From assembly GCA_937926755.1 (NCBI GenBank), contig CALBBA010000074.1:1-16703 (forward strand): 16,703 nucleotides of DNA, read 5' to 3'. The notes beneath the pieces were generated by a model. That model saw nothing but the letters and a program-made list of their open reading frames with translations. It was not told where the DNA came from and did not search any database. Positions 1 to 6,430 of this stretch are shown here, piece by piece. This DNA is from an uncultured Collinsella sp. (GTDB lineage Bacteria; Actinomycetota; Coriobacteriia; Coriobacteriales; Coriobacteriaceae). The position numbers and the translations under genes were made by a program. How positions within the stretch are numbered: the stretch's first letter is position 1; each line of letters opens with the position of its first letter.

Positions 1-312
1 GCGACCATCGTCTCGCTGTTCTTTCCGCAGCAGTTTTATGGCTTTGGCTTTTTGCTCGGCGCGGCGGTGTTTTTTGTTGTGGCGCTCGTGCGGCTCGATA
101 CCTATACCGCCAACTTGCCGTATCGTATTCTGAGCCAGCAGCCCATTGTGGCGACCGACAAAACGGGTCGTTTTACACAGCTGGGTCGCTTGCTCGACCG
201 TGCCGAGCAGCGCTATGAGGAACGCCGTCAGCAGGGCGAGCCGCATGGCGCGTTTGAGCGCGCGGTGGTTCGCTTGTACCAAAAGCATTGGGGAGGTCCT
301 GATGACCGATAG
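1..312 (+). CDS. C-terminal fragment of a multispan membrane protein, probably PelG-like polysaccharide transporter
   Basis: The reading frame is open from base 1 and stops with TAG at 310-312, so only about 103 C-terminal residues are present. A hydrophobic helix rich in Phe, Leu, Ala and Val occupies roughly the first 35 residues. The motif TYTANLPYRILSQQP follows, and then a charged, Arg/Glu-rich cytoplasmic tail. A last membrane helix followed by an aromatic stretch and a QP element resembles the C-terminus of PelG, the flippase-like membrane component of Pel exopolysaccharide machinery. That identification is inference from a short fragment. The downstream gene begins inside the last codons (ATG at 302), so the two are translationally coupled in one operon with cotH, the VTC gene and the DUF4956 gene. 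An unrelated polysaccharide transporter or glycosyltransferase membrane tail would look similar. Confidence 0.5.
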   Translation, partial: ATIVSLFFPQQFYGFGFLLGAAVFFVVALVRLDTYTANLPYRILSQQPIVATDKTGRFTQLGRLLDRAEQRYEERRQQGEPHGAFERAVVRLYQKHWGGPDDR

Positions 313-2071
313 GATGATGTCTCGCCGTCGCCTTTTTGAGGCGGCTGCCGGTGCGCTGTTGCTTTCGGGCTGTTCGTCTCAGGACGAATCCTCGACAAAA
401 AAGACTAAGAAGCAGGGCAAGATTAAAAAGGCCGATGCAGCTAGCGAGACCAAGCATCTTCGCGACAAGGATGAGCTGTACGAGGTCTACGACGACTCGG
501 GTATCGTATGCATGTACCTGACGGTCTCTCGCGGCAACAGCTCCGAGAATACCGATCATAGCTGGGCCGAGATCAATACCTACTCGGTCTACGACTATGC
601 CGACATGGGCGTGACGCGCTATCAGGTTATGGGCCTGCTGCAGCCTGGCGATGATAAGGGCCCCGTTGCCGGTGAGGTCGGTTATGGTGAAGAGGCTCCC
701 AACGCTACCGTGCAAGTGCGCGGTCAGACGTCGAGTACCTATACGCAAAAGAACTACAAGGTGGAGCTCAAAAAGGGCAAGGGCACGTGGCGTCAGCAGC
801 GCGCGATTGCGCTTAACAAGCATATGGGCGAGGGCATGCGCTTTCGTAACAAGATGGCCTACGATCTGATTCGTGGCATTCCCCAGATGATGGGCCTGCG
901 CACGCAGTTTGTGCACTTATGGGTGTGCGACCAGACCGAAAAATCTAACGACACCTTTGAGGACTACGGACTGTTTACGCAGGTCGAGCAGCTCAACAAG
1001 ACGGCACTTAAGGCCCACGGTCTGGATAAGAGCGGGCATCTGTATAAGGTGAACAGCTTCGATTTCCATCGCTTCGAAGACACCATTAAGCTCGCCGATG
1101 ACCCCGACTATAACCAGACGGCGTTTGAGGGCATGCTCGAGATTAAGGGCGACTCGGACCACACCAAGCTCATCGAGATGCTCGATGCGCTCAACGACGA
1201 TACGCAAAAGATCGACGATGTGCTCGACACCTACTTCGATACCGAGAACCTGGTCTATTGGATGGCGTTTCAGATCTTGACGGGAAATTGCGATACGCAG
1301 AACCGTAACTGCTATCTGTACAGCCCGCTTAACTCAAATACCTGGTACTTTTTAGATTGGGATAACGACGGCATGCTGCGTAAGCTGGAGCTTTCTCTTA
1401 CCGGGTTTTCGGACTACGCGAGCTGGGAGCGCGGCGCAAGCAACTACTGGGGTAACGTGCTGTTTAACCGCGCGTTGCGCAGCAAGTCGTTCCGCAGCGA
1501 ACTCGACCGTGCCGTCAAGGACTTGCGCTCGTATTTGACCGAGACTCGCCTGACCAAGATGATCAAGCACTACCGCGAGGTGACTGAATCCCTGGTCTTT
1601 GCTTCGCCCGATATCGACAATCTGCCTGTCACCAAGGACCAATACGAGCAGATCGCCGCGGCGATTCCCTCCGAGATCGAGGAGAACTACAAGAGCTTTC
1701 GCGAGAGTTTTAAAAAGCCCATGCCGTTCTACATCGGCGTGCCGCAGATCGATAACGGTAAGCTGCGCATTAACTGGGATGCGTCCTACGACTTTAAGGC
1801 GCGCGACATTCGCTATACCGTCGAGCTGGCGCGCGATTACGCCATTAGCGACGTGGTCTTTAAGGCCGAGGATGTGCTGCTGCCCGAGGTGACGTGCGAC
1901 GCGCCCGACACCGGCCAGTACTTTGTGCGTGTGCGCGCCACCAACTCCGACGGCTATACGCAAGATGCGTTTGACTACTATGTGACTGACGACGGCAAGC
2001 ACTACGGCATGAAGTGTTTTTACGTGCAAGACGGCGGTAAGGTCGTGGAGGACACGTATGAGGAGGGCTAG
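302..2071 (+). CDS. CotH-family kinase, predicted Tat-type lipoprotein with C-terminal Ig/FnIII-like domain
   Basis: The protein has 589 residues. The ATG at 302 was chosen because GGAGG lies at 292-296 with 5-nt spacing and because the signal peptide begins there; the ATG at 314 is an alternative. The N-terminus has SRRRLF (residues 7-12), a short hydrophobic stretch and the lipobox LSGC with Cys24, so it is predicted to be a surface lipoprotein, possibly exported by Tat. CotH-fold signatures are VRGQTSSTYTQKNYKVELK near residues 137-155 and LDWDNDG at 351-357, the expected metal-binding acidic cluster. CotH proteins are atypical kinases that phosphorylate secreted or spore-coat proteins. 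After about residue 475 a beta-rich segment with GKLRINWD and YFVRVRATNSDGY looks like an FnIII/Ig-like domain. It overlaps the preceding gene by 11 nt and the following one by 14 nt. The substrate is unknown; a surface polymer or its carrier protein is plausible from context. Confidence 0.85.
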   Translation: MTDRMMSRRRLFEAAAGALLLSGCSSQDESSTKKTKKQGKIKKADAASETKHLRDKDELYEVYDDSGIVCMYLTVSRGNSSENTDHSWAEINTYSVYDYADMGVTRYQVMGLLQPGDDKGPVAGEVGYGEEAPNATVQVRGQTSSTYTQKNYKVELKKGKGTWRQQRAIALNKHMGEGMRFRNKMAYDLIRGIPQMMGLRTQFVHLWVCDQTEKSNDTFEDYGLFTQVEQLNKTALKAHGLDKSGHLYKVNSFDFHRFEDTIKLADDPDYNQTAFEGMLEIKGDSDHTKLIEMLDALNDDTQKIDDVLDTYFDTENLVYWMAFQILTGNCDTQNRNCYLYSPLNSNTWYFLDWDNDGMLRKLELSLTGFSDYASWERGASNYWGNVLFNRALRSKSFRSELDRAVKDLRSYLTETRLTKMIKHYREVTESLVFASPDIDNLPVTKDQYEQIAAAIPSEIEENYKSFRESFKKPMPFYIGVPQIDNGKLRINWDASYDFKARDIRYTVELARDYAISDVVFKAEDVLLPEVTCDAPDTGQYFVRVRATNSDGYTQDAFDYYVTDDGKHYGMKCFYVQDGGKVVEDTYEEG

Positions 2072-2849
2072 CGCGCTGCTTGAGCGCTTGGCGGCTCCGC
2101 CTGTGCGTACCACGCAGGAGCGTTACCGCCACGAGCTCAAATATCTCATTAACGAGGGCGAGCACGCCGCGCTTGCCTGTCGCATGGCGCCGGTATTTAA
2201 ACTGGACAAGCATGCGCGGGCGGGCGGTTACACCATTCGCAGCCTGTACTTTGACGACTACTGCAACTCGGCCTACGAGGAAAAAGACGCCGGTATCCTG
2301 ATGCGCAAAAAGTATCGCGTGCGCATCTATAACGGCAGCGACAAGGTGATTAAGCTCGAGCGTAAAAAGAAGTACGGCAGCTGGATCTACAAGGAGGACG
2401 CGCCGCTCACGCGCGACGAGTTTGAGCAGATCCTAGCCGGCGACTACGACTTTTTGCTGCGGAGCCCCCACCAACTCTGCCGTGAGTTCTACATCGAGTG
2501 CATCTGCAACATGATGCGCCCGCGGACCATCGTGGACTACGAGCGCGAGCCGTGGGTGATGGATGAGGGCACCGTGCGCATTACGTTTGACATGAACGTT
2601 CGTGCCGCGGTGGGAAGCTTCGATATCTTTGACGCGACGCTGCCCGCGCTGCCGGTCCTGGAGCCCGGCAAGCTGGTGATGGAGGTCAAGTTTACGGAGT
2701 TTTGCCCGCAGTTGGTGCGCGATATGGTGCCGCCGGGCGCGGCCGAGCTCACGGCGGTCTCCAAGTACTGCCTGTGTTACGAAAAGACCGCCTACTTGCG
2801 CGGCTTTAACTACTGGGAATCGGATTTTGAGAACCGAGGGGATATTTAG
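2058..2849 (+). CDS. VTC-domain polyphosphate polymerase family protein
   Basis: The protein has 263 residues and starts at ATG 2058, with GGAGG at 2047-2051 and 6-nt spacing, inside the end of the CotH gene. It has the tunnel-fold signatures of the VTC domain (polyphosphate polymerase, as in yeast Vtc4): RHELKYLI with Lys28, YFDDYCNSAYEEK, RKKYRVRIYN with Arg87/Arg89, KLERKKK at 99-105, VDYERE with Arg163, VMEVKF with Glu209 (expected metal ligand), and SKYCLCYE near the C-terminus. The basic residues would line a tunnel for ATP and the growing polyphosphate. No membrane segment or signal peptide is visible, so it should be cytosolic or tethered to a partner. The adjacent DUF4956 membrane protein, 3 nt downstream, is the obvious candidate. 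The bacterial product has rarely been measured; other triphosphate-tunnel activities remain possible. Confidence 0.9.
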   Translation: MRRASALLERLAAPPVRTTQERYRHELKYLINEGEHAALACRMAPVFKLDKHARAGGYTIRSLYFDDYCNSAYEEKDAGILMRKKYRVRIYNGSDKVIKLERKKKYGSWIYKEDAPLTRDEFEQILAGDYDFLLRSPHQLCREFYIECICNMMRPRTIVDYEREPWVMDEGTVRITFDMNVRAAVGSFDIFDATLPALPVLEPGKLVMEVKFTEFCPQLVRDMVPPGAAELTAVSKYCLCYEKTAYLRGFNYWESDFENRGDI

Positions 2850-2852
2850 ACC

Positions 2853-3518
2853 ATGAGCACCAGGGACTTTTTTAAGAACTCCGTCTTGGAGGCGTTTGGT
2901 CAGGTCGACCCTGCCAAGATCGGCCTGTCGCTGCTCGTGGCACTCGCCATGGGCATCCTGATTTATTACGTGTACAAGCGCTTTTTTACCGGCGTGGTGT
3001 ACTCGCGAAGCTTTGCTGTGACGCTCGTGGGCATGTGCGTGCTCACCTGCATGGTCACGCTCGCGATCTCGACGAACGTGGTCATCTCGCTCGGTATGGT
3101 CGGTGCTCTGTCCATCGTTCGTTATCGTACGGCGGTCAAGGATCCGCTCGACCTGTTGTATCTGTTTTGGGCCATTACCACGGGCATTACGGCAGGCGCC
3201 GGCATGTATGCGCTCGTGGGGCTTACGGCGGTGGTGGTCGTTGCGATGATCGCCGGCTTTGCGAGCCACCAGGACAAGGCGCGTGTGTACATGATGGTCA
3301 TCCACTACACGGGCCAGACTACCGGTGATGATATCGTGCGTGCATTTGGGCGCACCAAGTTTACCGTCAAGTCTAAGACCATGCGCGGCGACAAGGTCGA
3401 GATGGCCGTCGAGGTGTTCTCGGACGGCGTTGACATGCCCTATGCCGACGCCATTCGCGCGCTTGACGGCGTGGAAGACTTGACGTTAATCCAGTACAAC
3501 GGCGAATACCACGGGTAA
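2853..3518 (+). CDS. DUF4956 family integral membrane protein
   Basis: The protein has 221 residues and begins 3 nt after the VTC gene; a GAGGGGA-type ribosome site precedes ATG 2853. Hydrophobic segments are at about residues 23-41, 49-71 and 111-138, with a conserved stretch VISLGMVGALSIVRYRTAVKD (broken here as VISLGMVGAL and SIVRYRTAVKD) at about 76-96. This Gly-rich loop followed by RYRT and then DPLDLLYLFWAI is the hallmark of DUF4956. The C-terminal 80 residues are a soluble alpha/beta domain. The family has no proven function. It repeatedly sits beside VTC-domain and CotH genes in bacteria, which I recall as established co-occurrence. A role as the membrane partner or channel for the VTC protein is inference. 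Confidence 0.88.
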   Translation: MSTRDFFKNSVLEAFGQVDPAKIGLSLLVALAMGILIYYVYKRFFTGVVYSRSFAVTLVGMCVLTCMVTLAISTNVVISLGMVGALSIVRYRTAVKDPLDLLYLFWAITTGITAGAGMYALVGLTAVVVVAMIAGFASHQDKARVYMMVIHYTGQTTGDDIVRAFGRTKFTVKSKTMRGDKVEMAVEVFSDGVDMPYADAIRALDGVEDLTLIQYNGEYHG

Positions 3519-3524
3519 CTATGT

Positions 3525-3548
3525 TCCGGCGTTTTAACAAACGCCGGA
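3525..3548 (+). terminator. Perfect 10-bp hairpin after the polymer operon, terminator-like without a U tract
   Basis: TCCGGCGTTT at 3525-3534 pairs exactly with AAACGCCGGA at 3539-3548 around a TAAC loop, 6 nt after the DUF4956 stop codon. The position suits operon termination or 3'-end protection. No T-run follows, so it is not a classical intrinsic terminator. Confidence 0.4.
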
Positions 3549-3583
3549 CCGCTCGACGCTGCGCACGCATCTGCCGGTCGATC

Positions 3584-3640
3584 TGCCGCTCAAACCGTCG
3601 CTCGCGTACATGAAGTACGCGTCGCTCCTCTTTCGCGGCA
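3584..3640 (+). repeat. Dispersed structured intergenic repeat, copy A
   Basis: This 57-bp element matches positions 11258-11313 almost base for base. It is bounded by TGCCGC and GCGGCA, which pair, and contains an inner CGCGTAC / GTACGCG stem (7 bp) around the loop ATGAA. Two symmetric 13-nt internal-loop arms lie between the stems, and GTCGCTC occurs in both halves. It lies 65 nt after the DUF4956 stop codon and before the LacI-family gene. A REP-like element or a structured 3' UTR RNA is plausible. Its function is unknown. Confidence 0.75.
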
Positions 3641-3695
3641 CCTCGCCACGGCAGCTGCGCGCTCGCTGACGTTTGCTTGACCTGGGCGGGCCGAT

Positions 3696-3726
3696 TTGGT
3701 CCGCAGGCCGTCTTCACGGGTATCAT
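3696..3726 (+). promoter_or_regulatory. Weak candidate promoter of the LacI-family regulator gene
   Basis: TTGGTC at 3696-3701 and TATCAT at 3721-3726 are separated by 19 nt, a longer spacer than ideal. The main support is position: the LacI-type operator at 3729-3742 would lie directly over the start point, and a start near 3733 excludes ATG 3725 as the translation start. Confidence 0.3.
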
Positions 3727-3728
3727 GG

Positions 3729-3742
3729 TGAAAGCGATTTCA
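3729..3742 (+). promoter_or_regulatory. LacI-family operator, probable autoregulatory site
   Basis: TGAAAGCGATTTCA is a dyad with matching TGAAA/TTTCA arms around a central CG, the usual LacI/GalR-family architecture. It resembles the two sites before scrA (TGAAAACGATTACA) at 10 of 14 positions or better. It lies 16 nt before the chosen GTG start, where bound repressor would block its own transcription. Confidence 0.6.
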
Positions 3743-3757
3743 ATGACAGGGGTGCTC

Positions 3758-4738
3758 GTGGTAAAGATGAAAGATGTGGCCGAGCTGGCAGGCGTTTCGA
3801 GCGCCGCCGTCTCGCGCTACCTCAACGGTGGATATATCTCGGCGGATAAGGCCGAGCGCATTAAGCAAGCGATTGAGCTGACCGGATACGTGCGGTCCAG
3901 CCAGGCTCGCGCGCTGCGCACCGGCTCCACCAAGCTCATCGGCGTCATCGTGCCTAAAATCAACTCGGAATCCGTGAGCCGCATTACCGCCGGCATTGGC
4001 CAGGTGCTCGGTCGCCGAGGCTACCAGATGCTGCTCGCGAATACTGACAACGTGGCCAAGCGTGAGCTCGAGTATCTCGACCTGTTCCAGAACCATCCGG
4101 TCGATGGCATTGTGCTGGTGGCGACCGTGGTTACCGACGAGCACCGTCGGGCGATTGAGTCGTGCCGTGTGCCCATTGTGCTGATCGGCCAAAACGTCGA
4201 GGGCGCGGCGTGCGTCTATCACGACGATTACGAGGCTGCCTTTGAGCTGGGCCAGGCGCTCGCTGGTCGGGTAGATGGCAAGATTGCCTATATCGGTGTT
4301 ACCGAGGAAGACCGTGCCGCCGGTTACGACCGCCGTCGCGGTTTTGAGGCCGGCCTGCGCGCCGCGGGTAACCCGCTCGGTGCCGCCTTGATTCGCCTGG
4401 GCTCGTTTACACTCGACTCGGGCTATGGCGCGGCGCGTGAGCTGCTCTCCGTCGCTCCCGATGTTTCGTTTATCGCCTGCGCGACCGACACCATGGCGGC
4501 GGGCGCGCTTCGTGCCATCGATGAGGTTCGCGGCATGGGCGAGGGCATACACCGCGTGAGCGGTTTTGGCGACAACGCGTTTTTGCGCGCGCTGACGGGC
4601 GGCATTCCCACCGTGCATTATGGGTATCTGACCAGTGGCGTCGAGGCCACCAGCATGCTGCTCGACACGCTCGATGGCGTGGAGGGGGAGAGCGGCCTCA
4701 AGACGCTCAAGCTCGGACATCAGCTGATGAATGTCTAG
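3758..4738 (+). CDS. LacI/GalR-family transcriptional regulator, probable sucrose operon repressor
   Basis: The protein has 326 residues, a normal length for the family. The GTG at 3758 was chosen because AGGGG at 3748-3752 sits 5 nt before it and because the promoter/operator occupies the upstream ATGs; ATG 3767 is an alternative. The N-terminal helix-turn-helix and hinge read VKMKDVAELAGVSSAAVSRY, followed by LNGGYISADKAERI. The periplasmic-binding-like effector domain begins near KLIGVIVPKI and includes YQMLLANTD and the C-terminal VSGFGD and VHYGYLTSG motifs. It lies just upstream of scrA and scrB and is flanked by three LacI-type operators, which supports repression of sucrose uptake and of itself. 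The effector is inferred from the neighbours, not from the sequence of the binding pocket. Confidence 0.92.
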   Translation: MVKMKDVAELAGVSSAAVSRYLNGGYISADKAERIKQAIELTGYVRSSQARALRTGSTKLIGVIVPKINSESVSRITAGIGQVLGRRGYQMLLANTDNVAKRELEYLDLFQNHPVDGIVLVATVVTDEHRRAIESCRVPIVLIGQNVEGAACVYHDDYEAAFELGQALAGRVDGKIAYIGVTEEDRAAGYDRRRGFEAGLRAAGNPLGAALIRLGSFTLDSGYGAARELLSVAPDVSFIACATDTMAAGALRAIDEVRGMGEGIHRVSGFGDNAFLRALTGGIPTVHYGYLTSGVEATSMLLDTLDGVEGESGLKTLKLGHQLMNV

Positions 4739-4756
4739 GCTTTGGGCATGTCTGCC

Positions 4757-4778
4757 GGCCTCTGAGGCCCCTGTTTTT
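4757..4778 (+). terminator. Weak intrinsic terminator after the LacI-family gene
   Basis: GGCCT and AGGCC pair around the trinucleotide CTG (4757-4769), and TTTTT follows at 4774-4778. The stem is short and the T-run is offset by four bases, so termination may be partial. Confidence 0.4.
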
Positions 4779-4826
4779 GCCATAAAACTACCATTCGCCG
4801 GCTTATTTCTACCGTTCACCCTACTG

Positions 4827-4840
4827 TGAAAACGATTACA
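4827..4840 (+). promoter_or_regulatory. LacI-type operator O1 upstream of scrA
   Basis: TGAAAACGATTACA has a central CG and mostly symmetric arms (TGnAA / TTnCA). An identical 14-mer recurs 26 bp downstream, roughly two and a half helical turns away. The upstream gene encodes a LacI-family protein. No convincing -35/-10 pair could be placed with certainty around it. Confidence 0.7.
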
Positions 4841-4852
4841 GACATATGAGAC

Positions 4853-4866
4853 TGAAAACGATTACA
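4853..4866 (+). promoter_or_regulatory. LacI-type operator O2 upstream of scrA
   Basis: This is a second exact TGAAAACGATTACA; the following G is also shared with the first copy. It lies 57 nt before the scrA start, in the probable transcription start region. Confidence 0.7.
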
Positions 4867-4922
4867 GTGTAAGTGTCAAAGATGGCCGGGTGCAGATGCG
4901 CCCGTTGGAGGAAAGGGAAGTC

Positions 4923-6323
4923 ATGGACTACCGCAAATCAGCCCAAGAGGTGCTCGACAACGTCGGTGGCGCCGACAACGTTGTTTCGGCCGCACACTGC
5001 GCCACGCGTCTGCGCCTTGTGATTGCCGATAACGCCAAGGTCGACAAGGAGGCCCTCGAGAATATCGACGGCGCCAAGGGCGTCTTTGAGGCCCAGGGCC
5101 AGCTCCAGATTATTTTTGGCACTGGCACCGTCAACAAGGTCTACGACGAGTTCATTGCGCTCAGCGGCGTCGAGGCTGCCACCAAGGCCGAGGTCAAGGA
5201 GGCAGCGGCGCAGCAGCAGAACATCTTTATGCGTGCCATTAAGGTGCTCGGCGACGTCTTTGTCCCCATCATCCCCGCCATCGTGGCTTCGGGCCTGCTG
5301 CTGGGCATTATGAGCGCCCTCAACTTTATGGCCTCCAACGGCTTTATCGCGCTCGACACCAATAACTTTATTTATAAGATTGCCGACCTGGTCTCGGGCA
5401 CGTCCTTTGGCATTCTGCAGATCCTGATCGGTTACTCCGCGGCTAAGGCCTTTGGCGCCAACCCGTACCTGGGCGCCGTCGTCGGTGGTGCATTCATCAA
5501 CTCCTCGCTGCAGAGCGCCTATACGGTTGCCTCCGAGGGCGTGCAGACCATGGTCAACGTCATCCCCGGCGTGTACAGCTTTGAGTGGGTCGGCTATCAG
5601 GGTCATGTGATCCCCATCGTCATCGCCTGTGCCATTCTCGCCTTCCTCGAGAAGCGTCTCCACAAGGTTGTCCCCGAGATGTTCGATCTCTTTGTGACCC
5701 CGCTTGTCTCGGTGTTCGTGACCGTGCTCGTGACGCTCGTTGCCGTCGGCCCCATCTTTGTCTGGGCCGAGAACGCCATCCTCGGTCTGATCCAGACCCT
5801 GCTGACCCTGCCCTTCGGCATCGGTTCCTTTATCGTCGGCCTGTTCTATGCTCCCACGGTCGTTACCGGTATCCACCAGATGTACACCGCCATCGACCTG
5901 GGCCAGCTCGCCCAGTACGGCGTGACCTACTGGCTGCCCATCGCCAGCGCTGCCAACATCGCCCAGGGTGGCGCCGCGCTCGCCGTTGCCTTTAAGACTC
6001 GCGATGCCAAGATCAAGGGCCTGGCGCTTCCTTCGGCTCTGTCCGCCTTCATGGGCATTACCGAGCCCGCCATCTTTGGTGTGAACCTGCGCTTCTTTAA
6101 GCCTTTCATCGCCGGCTGCATCGGCGGCGGTTGCGGTGCCCTGGTCTGTGCGCTCACCTCGCTGGCTGCCTCCGGCACGGGCGTTACGGGTATCTTCGGT
6201 ATCCTGCTGTGCCTGGCCCAGCCCGTGCAGTACGCGATCATGTTTGCGGTCGCCGCGCTGGTTTCCTTTGCTATCTCGTTTGTCCTGTACAAGGACGAGC
6301 CCAAGGCTTCCGAGCAGGCGTAG
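4923..6323 (+). CDS. scrA: PTS sucrose-type EIIBC permease
   Basis: The protein has 466 residues. ATG 4923 was chosen over the in-frame GTG at 4890 because GGAGG (4907-4911) and AAAGGGA (4912-4918) precede it and MDYRKSAQEVLDNVGG is the usual EIIB start. The EIIB domain carries the phosphorylated cysteine in HCATRLR (Cys26). The EIIC domain, from about residue 105, has many hydrophobic segments, INSSLQSAY, and the family signature GITEPAIFG at 378-386. It imports and phosphorylates sucrose to sucrose-6-phosphate at the membrane. No EIIA domain follows, so a separate EIIA-Glc-type protein must supply phosphate. The next gene, a GH32 hydrolase, fixes the substrate as sucrose; trehalose or beta-glucoside transporters of the same family are less likely. 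Confidence 0.93.
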   Translation: MDYRKSAQEVLDNVGGADNVVSAAHCATRLRLVIADNAKVDKEALENIDGAKGVFEAQGQLQIIFGTGTVNKVYDEFIALSGVEAATKAEVKEAAAQQQNIFMRAIKVLGDVFVPIIPAIVASGLLLGIMSALNFMASNGFIALDTNNFIYKIADLVSGTSFGILQILIGYSAAKAFGANPYLGAVVGGAFINSSLQSAYTVASEGVQTMVNVIPGVYSFEWVGYQGHVIPIVIACAILAFLEKRLHKVVPEMFDLFVTPLVSVFVTVLVTLVAVGPIFVWAENAILGLIQTLLTLPFGIGSFIVGLFYAPTVVTGIHQMYTAIDLGQLAQYGVTYWLPIASAANIAQGGAALAVAFKTRDAKIKGLALPSALSAFMGITEPAIFGVNLRFFKPFIAGCIGGGCGALVCALTSLAASGTGVTGIFGILLCLAQPVQYAIMFAVAALVSFAISFVLYKDEPKASEQA

Positions 6324-6343
6324 GAGACTTTGATTGAGGGGAT

Positions 6344-6368
6344 GCCCGCGGGTTGTATGCTCGCGGGC
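6344..6368 (+). promoter_or_regulatory. Stem-loop between scrA and scrB
   Basis: GCCCGCG at 6344-6350 pairs with CGCGGGC at 6362-6368 around an 11-nt loop. Only GTTTCCC follows, so it is at best a weak terminator. It lies in the 107-nt gap between scrA and scrB and could reduce scrB transcription or stabilise the scrA 3' end. Confidence 0.45.
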
Positions 6369-6430
6369 GTTTCCCGTATCTGGTGCCGATCTCTGGTGCC
6401 TTGTTACTTTCGATCCGTTAGGACTTTGAT

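Noticed and set aside
146..301. In-frame N-terminal extension of the CotH gene
   Set aside because: It overlaps the upstream gene fully, has no ribosome site, and would bury the twin-arginine/lipobox signal peptide that begins at 302.
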